Part shown: positions 27,158 to 36,545 of the stretch, piece after piece | Layout of the letters: the number at the start of each line of letters is the position of its first letter | Numbering within the stretch: position 1 is the stretch's first letter | Assembly: GCF_000741775.1 (NCBI RefSeq) | Contig: NZ_JGZR01000016.1 | Coordinates: 186,193-250,192, forward strand | DNA: 64,000 nt | DNA from: Bifidobacterium subtile | GTDB taxonomy: Bacteria > Actinomycetota > Actinomycetes > Actinomycetales > Bifidobacteriaceae | Direction of reading: 5' to 3' | Program-made: the position numbers and the translations under genes | The notes under the pieces: model-generated | Told to the model about the DNA's origin: nothing | Database searches by the model: none | What the model saw: the letters and a program-made list of their open reading frames with translations, nothing else

Positions 27158-28551
27158 CGCAGTCCTGCCTTTCGTTCCTGCTCCTGCAGCGTCGCCTTGT
27201 CGTACGGGTCATCGACGAAGCGGCTAAGTACGCATTCGCCGTGCCCAGGCAGATCCTCGGAGACCGCGAAGGCGTTGATGCGGGAGGCAAGGGCTTTGAG
27301 ACCCTGCTCGTCGTATTCGATGACCTCCACGGGCTTGAGGAAAGTATGCACGCCGAGACCGGAGTTGAAGCGCGCCGTGCCGCCGGTGGGCAGCACATGG
27401 TTCGAACCGGACATATAGTCGCCCAGCGGCACCGGCGAATACGGTCCACGGAAGATAGCTCCGGCGTTCATGATGCGCGGCACCACGGCGTTTGGGTCGG
27501 CGGTCTGGATTTCCAAGTGCTCAGCGGCGTAGGAGTTTGCCGCCGCCACGGACTGGTCAAGATCGTCGGTGAGGATGATGCCGGACTGGCGACCGGTCAG
27601 CGAGGTCGCTACACGCTCGGCGTGTTCGGTGCGCGGCACGCGGTAGTCGAGGTCCTTCTGCACTGCGGCGGCAAGCTCTTCGCTGTCGGTGATGAGCACG
27701 GAACCGGCGAGCTCGTCATGCTCGGCCTGGCCGATCAGGTCGGCGGCCACCCAGCTGGGGTTGGCGTCCTTATCTGCGAGAATCGCGATTTCGGTGGGGC
27801 CAGCTACGGCGTCGATGCCGACCATACCGGAGACCATGCTTTTGGCCGTGGCCACGAAGATGTTGCCCGGACCAGTGATCTTGTCGACCGGATCGCACAG
27901 GATTTCGCCGTCCTGCGGCTCCGATCCGCGCGCGCCATAGGCGAACATGGCGATGGCCTGTGCCCCGCCGACAGCATAGACTTCCGTGACGCCGAGGATC
28001 GCGCAGGTGGCGAGAATCGTCTTGCTCGGCAGCCCGTCGTCGCCCTCCCTGCTCGGCGGCGTCGCAATAGCCAGGGAGCGCACGCCGGCGGTCTGTGCCG
28101 GCACCACGTTCATGATCACCGAACTCGGGTAGACGGCCTTGCCGCCCGGCACGTACAGGCCGACGCGATCGATCGGGATCCAGCGTTCGCTCACGCGCGC
28201 GCCCTCAGCCAGATCGGTGTGGAAGTCCTTGGGCACCTGCGATGCGGCGACCGCGCGAGACCGGCGCACCGACTCCTCGATCGCCGCACGCACCTCGGGG
28301 TCCAGCTCGTCAAGGGCCTGTTGCATGGCCTCGGCCGGCACGCGTAGATTCTTGGTACGAATATGGTCGAATTTCTCGCCGAAATCGCGCAGGGCCGCAG
28401 CGCCTCTGGCTTTGACGTCGTCGAGAATCGGGCGGACGAGTTCACTCGCCTCGCTGGTCCCCATTTCGGCCCGGGGCATCGCCTCAAGCATCTCGGCACG
28501 GGTCAGGCGCTTGCCGCGCAGGTCGATGATTCGCATGGTGTTATCGCTCAT
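27154..28551 (-). CDS. hisD: Histidinol dehydrogenase
   Basis: NAD-dependent, zinc-containing enzyme carrying out the last two oxidations from histidinol to histidine. Motifs include GLYVPGGKAVYPSSVIMNVVP, GGAQAIAMFAYG, DKITGPGNIFVATAK, AGPTEIAILAD, EHDELAGSVLITD, and the C-terminal NHVLPTGGTARF. The protein is 465 residues from the ATG at 28549-28551; a GTG two codons earlier and the ATG at MRIIDLRGKRLT are alternatives, and no start has a good ribosome site. It is the first gene of the his operon, 94 bases after the GT2 gene, so its promoter would lie in or beyond that short spacer. Confidence 0.96.
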   Translation of the reverse strand: MSDNTMRIIDLRGKRLTRAEMLEAMPRAEMGTSEASELVRPILDDVKARGAAALRDFGEKFDHIRTKNLRVPAEAMQQALDELDPEVRAAIEESVRRSRAVAASQVPKDFHTDLAEGARVSERWIPIDRVGLYVPGGKAVYPSSVIMNVVPAQTAGVRSLAIATPPSREGDDGLPSKTILATCAILGVTEVYAVGGAQAIAMFAYGARGSEPQDGEILCDPVDKITGPGNIFVATAKSMVSGMVGIDAVAGPTEIAILADKDANPSWVAADLIGQAEHDELAGSVLITDSEELAAAVQKDLDYRVPRTEHAERVATSLTGRQSGIILTDDLDQSVAAANSYAAEHLEIQTADPNAVVPRIMNAGAIFRGPYSPVPLGDYMSGSNHVLPTGGTARFNSGLGVHTFLKPVEVIEYDEQGLKALASRINAFAVSEDLPGHGECVLSRFVDDPYDKATLQEQERKAGLR

Positions 28552-28644
28552 ACCCACCTATGGTAGCCACACCCCGTACACAGCACGCAGGCTGTGTCTT
28601 TTCAATGATGTGCCGCTTCAATACTGAGTCGCCGCAGCACCATG

Positions 28645-29682
28645 TCACTGCGTCTGCGCATCGTGAGATATTCGCTGCGCGCCTTGGACACGGTGCGGCA
28701 AAGACGACTGTGATGTGCCGATATCGTCTTCCTCAATCAGATAATTCGGTCTGCCTTTGGTCTGGTTGAAGATTCTGGCAATGTACTCGCCCATGATTCC
28801 CAAACTCAGCAGCTGGATGCCGCCAAGCAGGAGCATGACGACCATCGTCGACGCGTATCCCGGCACGTCGATCCCGGTCGTGAGCCGCTTGACCGCGATG
28901 GCGACCGCATATGCCGCCGAGGCGAGCGAAACCCCAACGCCCAGCCATGTGGCTATGCGCAGTGGCGCAGTCGTGAAACTGGTGATGCCGTCGAGGGCGA
29001 GTCTGCATAGCTTGGCGAAGCCCCATTTCGTCTTTCCCGCCGCACGCACGTCGCGATCATAGAGGAATTCGATTTTGCGAAAGCCGATCCAGCTGAACAG
29101 CGCCTTCGCATTGCGTTCCGATTCGCGCAACTGCTGCAGGGCTTGCACGCATTTGCGGTCGAGCAGGCGGAAATCTCCGGTATCCTGCTGAACCTCCACG
29201 CTGGCAATCTTCTGAAGCAGTGCGTAATAGGCATGCGAACTCGCCTTCTTGAACCATTTCTCCCCTTGGCGGGAGCGACGCCTGGCATAGACGTCCTCAT
29301 AGCCTTGCATCCACAGATCGGCCATCTGCCCGATGAGTTCGGGAGGATCCTGCAGGTCTGCGTCGATGATGACGAGGCCGTCTGTGTTCACGTGCTCAAT
29401 GCCGGCGAACATCGCTTGCTCCTTGCCGAAGTTTCTGGATAGGAACATATAGTGCGCATAAGGCCGCGTGGCTGCATACGCCCGGATGAGACTCTGGCTG
29501 GAATCCTTCGACCCGTCATCCACGAACAGAAAAGAATAACGTATGGGCCGTGTTTCGTTTCGACGCAGACCGTCCAGTCGCTCGAACAGCCTGGGCAGCG
29601 ACTCTTCCTCGTTCCAGCAGGGCACGAGCACCGTGAGCGACCTTGATGCTCGCTCAGCTTGTGTTTTCCGTGTTGCCTGCAT
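28645..29682 (-). CDS. GT2 polyprenyl-phosphate glycosyltransferase (GtrB/DPM-like)
   Basis: Likely transfers a sugar from a nucleotide donor to polyprenyl phosphate at the membrane. The GT-A domain shows LTVLVPCWNEEESLPRLFE, FLFVDDGSKDSS and the metal motif IIDADLQDPPELI (about residues 104-116), then DTGDFRLLDRK. Two C-terminal transmembrane helices follow (about residues 230-255 and 268-293), with IARIFNQTKGRPNYLIEE at the exit, the standard GtrB/ArnC layout. The ATG at 29680-29682 is chosen because AAAGGA lies 6 bases upstream. It follows a GT-C gene on the same strand, suggesting that its lipid-linked sugar is the donor for that enzyme. The sugar and acceptor are unknown. Confidence 0.88.
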   Translation of the reverse strand: MQATRKTQAERASRSLTVLVPCWNEEESLPRLFERLDGLRRNETRPIRYSFLFVDDGSKDSSQSLIRAYAATRPYAHYMFLSRNFGKEQAMFAGIEHVNTDGLVIIDADLQDPPELIGQMADLWMQGYEDVYARRRSRQGEKWFKKASSHAYYALLQKIASVEVQQDTGDFRLLDRKCVQALQQLRESERNAKALFSWIGFRKIEFLYDRDVRAAGKTKWGFAKLCRLALDGITSFTTAPLRIATWLGVGVSLASAAYAVAIAVKRLTTGIDVPGYASTMVVMLLLGGIQLLSLGIMGEYIARIFNQTKGRPNYLIEEDDIGTSQSSLPHRVQGAQRISHDAQTQ

Positions 29683-29866
29683 GTTTTGTCCTTTCTGCCC
29701 TTTCTGCGCCGTCATTGCCACGCCTCGCACGTCGTGCCTACGGATTCGACTGTGCTGTCTGAACTGATTGTGCTGACTGAAACGCCCTCGTAGCGTGCGT
29801 ATCGCCGGTGTATGCAGGGCGGCAGCAGCATCCCTGACAGTGTTGTCACGGCAAGCAGCATTATCA

Positions 29867-31486
29867 TCATCGCAGCGCATACGTGGAGACCTTCTGCCTA
29901 CTGAAAACACGTTCGTGCACAAGTCGGTAGCGCGGATCGTCCAGCGGTTTGCGGTCCGAGACCCACGTGAGCACCGTAACCGTCGGCGTGCGCAGCTCGC
30001 GGGCATCGCTGATTCGAGCGGGGCTCCCGTGCAACGGAGCGTATCCACCGGATAGTGCAATCTCATGCGTCGCAAGGAAACGCAAAGCGCATCCGTCAAA
30101 GTAGTAGGCGGTTTCGATGTACATGAACGCATCAACGGCGAGAATCGTGTTATCCGGTGAGCAGACGATATGCGCTCGCTCCGTTTCAGCCATAGGAGTG
30201 CGCCGCTCGCCAAAATTGCGATTGCCGTCCGCATCCAAGTTGGCAATGCCGATAAGGCTAATCGCCACAACGCATACTACGGCACACGCCGCAATGACGC
30301 GGCTACGCGCACTCAGCAGCAATGACGGCTGGATTCTATCCGTGAGTGCGACGGCAACGAGCGCATAGAAGAACATGCTGACGAACGATGCATACCTTGG
30401 TATGTACATCAATGGCACTCCAGCCAGCTGTCTGAGAGCATCGATGGCGGCGAACACGCCCAGCGGCATCACCGCCATGGCAGCCAGCACGGCGCAGGCC
30501 CGGCGATCCCGCGCCTGTGCCGTCTGGCTTGATGCCGTTGCGCGACTGCCGCCGACGTGAAACATGTACCAGAAAGGAATCGCGGCCACGAACAAACACA
30601 GCAGCGTTTGCACAGGCCCGATGCCATCACCGCTGCGGGCCAGCACGAATAGGCTCAGCGTGTCGCCCAGTGCAGCGAGCGTCATGCCATGACTCAGCAG
30701 CGGATTGATCGTCGCAGAGAGCACTTGGTGAAGCGCAAAGGGCAGATAGGGCACATACAAACCGAGAGCTAACGCATAGGCTTCAAGCCACCCCCACGGC
30801 ATGCGTCGGCGAACGGAGGCGACTGTCAGCAGCAAAAACTGCGTAATCCATACCGTGGCCGTGACGAACAAGGTGCTCATGCCGAGCGCGACCAACGCCG
30901 CATAGGCTATCCAGAACCGTTTGCGTCGCATCCGAACTGCACGCGCCAGCATAAGAGTCGCGGCCACCACAATGAGACTCGCCAGCGAATACATGCGAAT
31001 CTCATAGCCGAAACGCAGATGATACGGTGCGATGACCAATAGCGGCGCACTGAGCGCGGCCACTGAAGGAGAGGCAAGCTCCTTGATGAGCAGCACGGTC
31101 ACAGCCGCCGCAAGCCCGGCAAATATTGCGCTCAACAGGCGCAGAGACCATTCCTGCCATGAGAAGCAGCTGCCCCAGAGTTTGAGCACGAGATAATACA
31201 GCGGCGGGTGTGCATCGACCGAAGTAAGGCGGATGAGCTCGCCAACCGGTCTGCGGCTGATCATGATCGAATAGCCTTCGTCGAACCATACCGATGCGCG
31301 CCTGCCCAGGAACATGCTCAAAGCACATGACGACACGCCCACGGCGATAAGCAACGCGGATTCATATAAGCGATGCGGTGCTGCTCTGGCGACGCGACGC
31401 TCACATGCAGTTCCCACCAGGACCGTCCGCGTATTGGGCGAGCCTTGTGCATCTGGCCGCTTCGCAATGCTGCCGTCGTTCTCCAT
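29867..31486 (-). CDS. GT-C (GT39-like) integral membrane glycosyltransferase
   Basis: A 539-residue protein with about 10-12 hydrophobic helices. The first extracytoplasmic loop carries SVWFDEGYSIMISRR, with the Asp-Glu pair expected for GT-C enzymes that use lipid-phosphate sugars, then DAHPPLYYLVLKLW, typical of the ArnT/PMT-like fold. A soluble C-terminal segment faces outside. GAGGAG lies 6 bases before the ATG at 31484-31486. It is probably transcribed with the GT2 gene 184 bases downstream, forming a two-step system that decorates a cell-surface polymer or protein. The acceptor cannot be told from sequence. Confidence 0.85.
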   Translation of the reverse strand: MENDGSIAKRPDAQGSPNTRTVLVGTACERRVARAAPHRLYESALLIAVGVSSCALSMFLGRRASVWFDEGYSIMISRRPVGELIRLTSVDAHPPLYYLVLKLWGSCFSWQEWSLRLLSAIFAGLAAAVTVLLIKELASPSVAALSAPLLVIAPYHLRFGYEIRMYSLASLIVVAATLMLARAVRMRRKRFWIAYAALVALGMSTLFVTATVWITQFLLLTVASVRRRMPWGWLEAYALALGLYVPYLPFALHQVLSATINPLLSHGMTLAALGDTLSLFVLARSGDGIGPVQTLLCLFVAAIPFWYMFHVGGSRATASSQTAQARDRRACAVLAAMAVMPLGVFAAIDALRQLAGVPLMYIPRYASFVSMFFYALVAVALTDRIQPSLLLSARSRVIAACAVVCVVAISLIGIANLDADGNRNFGERRTPMAETERAHIVCSPDNTILAVDAFMYIETAYYFDGCALRFLATHEIALSGGYAPLHGSPARISDARELRTPTVTVLTWVSDRKPLDDPRYRLVHERVFSRQKVSTYALR

Positions 31487-32010
31487 CGTCGTCTCCTCGC
31501 GCACTTCGCCGGCCGGCATACTTATGTCGGTCGGCCAGCTCATCTCCCAAGGTATTCGTGCGTTTTGCGGCAAACGCCGCAGAGACCTCATACGAATGGA
31601 CAGGTTTCGAGTGCGGCAGGAGCGAGTTTCTGCAGTTGGGCGGCGAGCAAGATGCACCCGCTTGCGTGAGAGTGTCCGCGCAGCATCAGAAAAAGGCACT
31701 TCGACGCGTTGCGGGGTTGGAAGTTCCAGTGTGCAGGTGTATCTGCGTTACGTGTGGCGTTATTGGGGTGCCGCAGAGGTCTATCTGCGTTGTGTGAGGC
31801 GTTACTTTTCGGGGAGCCGAGTATCGGACGGTCCAAAACCGCCATTTTACGGCGGTGATACTCGGGATGCCAGAGAATTAGCGCCTCACACAACGCAGAT
31901 AGACCTCCGCAGCCGACGTTTAACGCCTCACATAAGCGAGATACTGGGTTTTTGAGGCAAGGGCAAGATTCGGTGATCTCACATTTGTTTTGGGGAGGCC
32001 GCTACCACCC
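31487..32010. other. 524-bp intergenic region between dnaE and the GT-C gene
   Basis: No credible gene. It holds the upstream region of the GT-C gene and the large nested palindrome at 31740-31943, about 68 bases past the dnaE stop. A plus-strand open frame over it runs antisense into the GT-C gene and reads the palindrome arms as protein, so it is discounted. Confidence 0.7.
31740..31943. repeat. 204-bp nested palindromic element
   Basis: A 23-24-base unit TATCTGCGTTnnGTGAGGCGTTA-like occurs twice forward (31740-31762, 31782-31804) and twice inverted (31878-31901, 31921-31943). The inner pair extends to a perfect 26-bp inverted repeat (31776-31801 with 31882-31907). Inside the loop are CCGAGTATC/GATACTCGG (31817-31825, 31857-31865) and ACCGCC/GGCGGT (31838-31843, 31851-31856). 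The folded RNA or DNA would be one long hairpin with interruptions. No terminal duplication or transposase is visible. Confidence 0.85.
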
Positions 32011-35000
32011 TCACGCAGCGGGCAGGCAGCTGGGGCCGAAGAGGATCTTGATCTCGGCGAAGAGCGAGGTGTCGCGTTTGACGCGGAAACGGTCGCCGAA
32101 GGTCAGCACGCGGGCGTTGCCGCGTTCATCGAGCACCGCGAGCTTGACTTCGCAGTAGCCCGGATGGTCGTGCAGTACCTGCCCGAGCTGGCCGATGCGG
32201 CTGCGGTCCAGCGCGACGGTCGGCAAGGTGATCATCACCGGGCGCTCGTCCGCTGCCTCCAAGGTCGGCACCTGCAGCTCGGTAGCACGAATGCTGGGCG
32301 TGGATTCGTCGCGCACCTCGACCTGCCCGCGTATCTGCACGATCTCGTCAACGGCCAGATCCTGCGAGGCGGCCTCGTAGACCTTGCCGAAGAACATGCA
32401 TTGGATCGAGCTCTCCATGTCCTCGATGGTGACGATGGCCCACGGGTTGCCTTTGCGCGAGACGCGCCGGTCGACGCTGGTGATCAGCCCGGCAAGCGTG
32501 ACCTGCTGGCGGTCGTCCATGGTTTTCGCGCGGTCGATGAGATGCGCGATCGACATTTCGCGCAGTCCCCCCAGCACTGCCGTCATACCGCTCAGCGGAT
32601 GGTCGGAGACGTACAGGCCGAGCATTTCGCGCTCGAAGTTCAGCTTGGTTTTCTTGTCCCATTCCTCGATGTCGGGCACGATGACCGAAGCATCTCCCAT
32701 CGCCTCGGCGCCGTCGTCGCCATCCATATCGGCGAACAGGTCGAACTGGCCCTCGGCCTGCTTGCGCTTGAGGCTGACCACCGAATCGATCGCCGCCTCG
32801 TGAATCTGGAACAGCGCCCTGCGGTTCGGATCGATGGAATCGAAGGCGCCCGCCTTGACAAGCGATTCCACTAAACGCCGGTTCAGGGCCGTCAGCGGCA
32901 CGCGTCGGATGAAGTCCATGAAGTTGACGTAGCGGCCGCGGTCGGTCTCGCGTTCGGCGATGATGTCAGCCACCGCCTTGTCGCCGACGTTGCGGATAGC
33001 GCCCAAGCCGAAACGCACGACGTCGCCCACTGCGGAGTACTCGAGAATCGACTCGTTGACGTCCGGCGGCAGCACTTGGATGCCCATGCGCCGAGCCTCG
33101 CCCAAGTACAGCGCGGTCTTGTCCTTGTTCGTGCGCTCGTTCTGCAGCAGCGCGGCCATGAACTCGACCGGGTAATGCGTCTTCAAATAGGCGGTCCAGT
33201 ACGAGATCAGCCCGTAGGCGGCGGAATGCGCCTTGTTGAACGCATAGCCGGAGAACGGCACGAGGATGTCCCACACCGCCTGCGCGGCCTCTTCGGAGTA
33301 GCCGTGCTCCTTCATGCCCTCGAAGAACGGCCCCTGCTCCTTGGCCAGCACCTCGGGCTTCTTCTTGCCCATCGCGCGGCGCAGCACGTCGGCTCGGCCC
33401 AGCGAGTAGCCGGCTAGGATACGCGCCGCCGACTGCACCTGCTCCTGGTAGACGATCAGGCCGTAGGTCTCGTCAAGCACGGCGGCCAGCGGCTCAGCCA
33501 CCTCGGGGTGAATCGGGGTGATGCGCTGCAAACCGTTCTTGCGCTTGGCGTAGTTGGTATGCGAGTCCATATCCATCGGACCGGGGCGATACAGGGCGAT
33601 CAGTGCCGAGATGTCGTTGAAGTTATCGGGCTTGAGCTGGCGCAGCAGCGAGCGCATGCCGTCGGAATCGAGCTGGAAGACGCCCAGCGTGTCGCCGCGC
33701 GAGAGCAGCTGGTAGGTCTCCTTGTCTTCCAACGGAATCTTCGTGTAGTCGATCTTGTCCTTGCCGTTGCGCTCGATGTTCAGCAGCGTGTCGCGGATGA
33801 CCGTAAGGTTGGAAAGCCCGAGGAAATCCATTTTGACCAGGCCGAGCGTTTCGCAGGTGTGGTATTCGAAAGTCGTGGTGACCGTGCCGTCGGTGCGTTC
33901 CAGCAGCGGCGAGGTGTCCGTGATGGGTTCCGAACCCATGATCGTGGCGCAGGCATGTACTCCGGTCTGCCGAATCAGCCCCTCGATGCCCTTGGCCTGC
34001 TCGGTGATGCGCTTCGTATCCGGGTCGGATTCGTAGAGCTCACGGAATTCGCGCGCCTCAGCGAAACGTTTCGAGGTCGGGTCGAAGATGTCTTTCAGAC
34101 TCGCATCCTTGCCGTTCTTGCTCGGCGGCAGCGCCTTGGTGATGTGCTCGCCCACGGAGAACTCGTAGCCCATGATGCGGGCGGAATCCTTAAGCGCCTG
34201 CTTGGTTTTGATGGTGCCGTAGATCACGCACTGGGCGACCTTGTCGCGCCCGTACTTCTCGCCGACGTAGTCCAGCACCTTCGCGCGGCCGTCGGGATCG
34301 AAGTCCACGTCGATATCCGGCAGCGAGACGCGCTCGGGGTTGAGGAAGCGTTCGAAGATCAGGCCGTGCTTGAGCGGGTCGAGCTCGGTGATGCCCATGG
34401 CATAGGAGACCATCGAGCCTGCCGCGGAGCCTCGACCCGGCCCCACCATCACGCCGTGCGTTTTGGCCCAGTTGATGTAGTCGGCGACGACGAGGAAGTA
34501 GCCGCAGAACTGCATCTGGCAGATGACGCCGCATTCGTAGTCGGCCTGCTTGAGCACGTGCTCGGGCACATTGCCTTCATAGCGACGCTCCAGACCTTCC
34601 TCGACGTTCTTGAGGAACAGCGAAGTCTCATCCCAGCCATCCGGGCAGGCGAATTCCGGCATGAACGCGCCGTCCTCGCTGTCATCGAACATCACATTGC
34701 AGCGTTCGGCGATTTCGAGCGTGTTGTCGCAGGCTTCGGGCAGATCGTGGAAAAGCTCGCGCATCTCCTCGGCGGATTTGATGTAATAGCCCGAGCCGTC
34801 GAATTTGAAGCGGTTGGGGTCGTCCAGACGCGAGCCGGAGTTGATGCACAGCATGGCATCCTGTGCGCTGCGATCCTCCTCGTGCACGTAGTGCGAATCA
34901 TTCGTGGCCAGCAGCGGCGCATCGAGCATCTTGGCGATCCTGAGCAGATCGTCGAACACACGCTTCTCAATGCTCAAACCGTGGTCCATCAGCTCGATAT

Positions 35001-35568
35001 AGAAATTATCCTTGCCGAAGATATCCTGCAGCTGTCCGGCGGCGCGCAGCGCATCATCGAACTGCCCCAGGCGCAGACGCGTCTGCACGATGCCCGAAGG
35101 GCATCCCGACGAGGCGATGACGCCTTTGGCATGCTGCGCGAGCACCTCGTAATCCATACGGGGGTAACGCATCACGCGCCCCTCGAGGTTGGCGATCGAA
35201 GAGGCCTTCATCAGGTTGACCAAGCCTTCGTCGTTCTGCGCCCACATGGTCAGATGCGTGATCAGGCCGCCGCCCGAGACGTCGTCGGAACGCTGCGACT
35301 CGTTGCCCCAGTGCACGCGCGTCTTGTCCTGTCGCGCGGTCTCCGGAGTCACATAGGCCTCGATGCCGATGATCGGTTTGATTCCGGCCTTGACCGAGGC
35401 ACTCCACATCTCATAGGCGCCGTGCATGTTGCCGTGGTCGGTGATGCCCACCGCCGGCATGTCCAGCTCCTTGGCACGCGCCACCAGGTCGGGGATCTTC
35501 GAGGCGCCATCAAGCAGCGAGTAGTGCGTATGGTTGTGCAGCTGAACGAAGTTCCCGGAATTGGTCAT
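32011..35568 (-). CDS. dnaE: DNA polymerase III alpha subunit
   Basis: Replicative polymerase catalytic subunit, 1185 residues, DnaE1 type. The N-terminal PHP domain starts with QLHNHTHYSLLDGASKIPDL and continues TDHGNMHGAYEMW. The polymerase active-site motif PDIDVDFDPDGRAKVLDYV and the palm motifs VGPGRGSAAGSMVSYAMGI and RPGPMDMD are intact. The helix-hairpin-helix region (YAFNKAHSAAYGLISYWTAY) and an OB-fold domain (VTLAGLITSVDRRVSRKGNP) follow. Replicative function in the beta-clamp-bound holoenzyme is therefore well supported. It is preceded by a region of repeats and followed by the large palindrome, so it may be monocistronic. Confidence 0.97.
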   Translation of the reverse strand: MTNSGNFVQLHNHTHYSLLDGASKIPDLVARAKELDMPAVGITDHGNMHGAYEMWSASVKAGIKPIIGIEAYVTPETARQDKTRVHWGNESQRSDDVSGGGLITHLTMWAQNDEGLVNLMKASSIANLEGRVMRYPRMDYEVLAQHAKGVIASSGCPSGIVQTRLRLGQFDDALRAAGQLQDIFGKDNFYIELMDHGLSIEKRVFDDLLRIAKMLDAPLLATNDSHYVHEEDRSAQDAMLCINSGSRLDDPNRFKFDGSGYYIKSAEEMRELFHDLPEACDNTLEIAERCNVMFDDSEDGAFMPEFACPDGWDETSLFLKNVEEGLERRYEGNVPEHVLKQADYECGVICQMQFCGYFLVVADYINWAKTHGVMVGPGRGSAAGSMVSYAMGITELDPLKHGLIFERFLNPERVSLPDIDVDFDPDGRAKVLDYVGEKYGRDKVAQCVIYGTIKTKQALKDSARIMGYEFSVGEHITKALPPSKNGKDASLKDIFDPTSKRFAEAREFRELYESDPDTKRITEQAKGIEGLIRQTGVHACATIMGSEPITDTSPLLERTDGTVTTTFEYHTCETLGLVKMDFLGLSNLTVIRDTLLNIERNGKDKIDYTKIPLEDKETYQLLSRGDTLGVFQLDSDGMRSLLRQLKPDNFNDISALIALYRPGPMDMDSHTNYAKRKNGLQRITPIHPEVAEPLAAVLDETYGLIVYQEQVQSAARILAGYSLGRADVLRRAMGKKKPEVLAKEQGPFFEGMKEHGYSEEAAQAVWDILVPFSGYAFNKAHSAAYGLISYWTAYLKTHYPVEFMAALLQNERTNKDKTALYLGEARRMGIQVLPPDVNESILEYSAVGDVVRFGLGAIRNVGDKAVADIIAERETDRGRYVNFMDFIRRVPLTALNRRLVESLVKAGAFDSIDPNRRALFQIHEAAIDSVVSLKRKQAEGQFDLFADMDGDDGAEAMGDASVIVPDIEEWDKKTKLNFEREMLGLYVSDHPLSGMTAVLGGLREMSIAHLIDRAKTMDDRQQVTLAGLITSVDRRVSRKGNPWAIVTIEDMESSIQCMFFGKVYEAASQDLAVDEIVQIRGQVEVRDESTPSIRATELQVPTLEAADERPVMITLPTVALDRSRIGQLGQVLHDHPGYCEVKLAVLDERGNARVLTFGDRFRVKRDTSLFAEIKILFGPSCLPAA

Positions 35569-35640
35569 GGCTCCACGATAGCTATGGAATGTGACTTCGC
35601 GGCGAATGCTCGCCTAACGGCTCGAGATTGACTCATATCC

Positions 35641-35745
35641 TCAGTCCGTGGACCCGACGTAGCAGTCATCCAGCCATAGTTTCGCCTTCGGCTTGACGGT
35701 GCCGTCGGCACCGTCCTTCGCGACCTTAGCGGCCGCTCCCTTCAC
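35641..35745 (-). pseudogene. Possible 3' remnant of a gene
   Basis: A 34-codon minus-strand frame from a GTG at 35743-35745, bounded upstream by TAG, ends in a protein-like tail (DGTVKPKAKLWLDDCYVGST) before its TGA. The codon use looks like the neighbouring genes, yet there is no ribosome site and no N-terminal part. It may be the surviving C-terminus of a degraded gene, or a chance frame. No family recognised. Confidence 0.25.
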
Positions 35746-35749
35746 CTAC

Positions 35750-35806
35750 GAACAGCGCACAGCGCTGTTCGCTTTACGGTTCAGCACTGCGCTGTTCGCT
35801 TTACGG
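35750..35806. repeat. Hairpin plus 18-bp direct repeats
   Basis: GAACAGCGC (35750-35758) pairs with GCGCTGTTC (35762-35770) around a 3-base loop. The sequence GCGCTGTTCGCTTTACGG is present at 35762-35779 and again at 35789-35806, so the right arm of the hairpin is duplicated. Confidence 0.75.
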
Positions 35807-35993
35807 CTCGACACGCCGAATGTGGATAACTCGAAGCGTTCGACCACATTGGCTGATGCAAGTGGCGCATGACACTGCTGCCCAGCAACACTGGTATCAG
35901 GACTGTTGCAGTACAAGACCTGAAATACAGCATCGACGGTTCTTAGACAGACCTGAGACAACGAGCACTACGAACCCGCATGAAGGAGTTGCT

Positions 35994-36488
35994 ATGCGAT
36001 CCGACGACACCCAGCGAATCCGACCTGATCCTGCGAGGACGACATCTGCTGGAGACGCCAAACAGGCAGAAAACACTGTGCATGAGCAATCGCGCATGGA
36101 TGGTTTGAACCACCCCTATGGGAGGCCAAAGCCAAAACGGCCCTTTCGGCACTCGCCAACAGCCATCGTCTCCGCGGCGCTGGGCGCAGCGGCATCGCTG
36201 CTTGCCCTCGCGGTATGGGGCGGACTCGCCTATTTGAATCGGGGAGTCTATAACCCGGCCGATGTGATCGTGCTGCTGGGCTTTGCCCTAGCTATTCCTT
36301 CGTGCATTGCCTGTGCGGTCGCGGCACTGATCCTTGCTGCAATAGCAAGGAAACAGCGACCTTCCATCCGAGACCAACCGGAAGCCATAGCGCGTGCAAA
36401 ACGCGATCGGAACATGACGACCGTCGCCATAGCGTTGGCATTGCTGCCATTGATCGCCTTCGGCATCATCATGCTCGCTCCCCGATAG
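35994..36488 (+). CDS. Small multi-spanning membrane protein of unknown function
   Basis: A 164-residue protein. The first 50 residues are hydrophilic and Arg/Asp/Pro-rich (RPDPARTTSAGDAKQAEN). Three hydrophobic helices follow at about residues 55-75 (IVSAALGAAASLLALAVWGG), 88-113 and 141-161 (VAIALALLPLIAFGIIMLA). This resembles the DUF4190-like group of small actinobacterial membrane proteins, but I do not claim membership. AAGGAG stands 5 bases before the ATG. It is divergent from dnaE and convergent with the pseudouridine synthase gene, so it stands alone. Confidence 0.7.
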   Translation: MRSDDTQRIRPDPARTTSAGDAKQAENTVHEQSRMDGLNHPYGRPKPKRPFRHSPTAIVSAALGAAASLLALAVWGGLAYLNRGVYNPADVIVLLGFALAIPSCIACAVAALILAAIARKQRPSIRDQPEAIARAKRDRNMTTVAIALALLPLIAFGIIMLAPR

Positions 36489-36545
36489 GCGTATGCATCG
36501 CACGCGTTACGCCTACGCATCCATTGCACGGAGCGCACAGGCTTG

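Larger units (their letters stand above)
35569..35993. other. 425-bp intergenic region upstream of dnaE
   Basis: Between the divergent dnaE and small membrane-protein genes. It contains a possible gene remnant (35641-35745), a hairpin and direct repeats (35750-35806), and otherwise no convincing frame. Promoters for both flanking genes should lie here but were not assigned. Confidence 0.5.

Noticed and set aside
31314-31955. 213-codon plus-strand frame across the large palindrome
   Set aside because: Half of it is antisense to the GT-C gene and the rest translates the palindrome arms, so it is a by-product of the repeat.
33508-35631. 707-codon plus-strand frame antisense to dnaE
   Set aside because: dnaE is unambiguous on the minus strand; the antisense frame has no ribosome site or recognisable domain.
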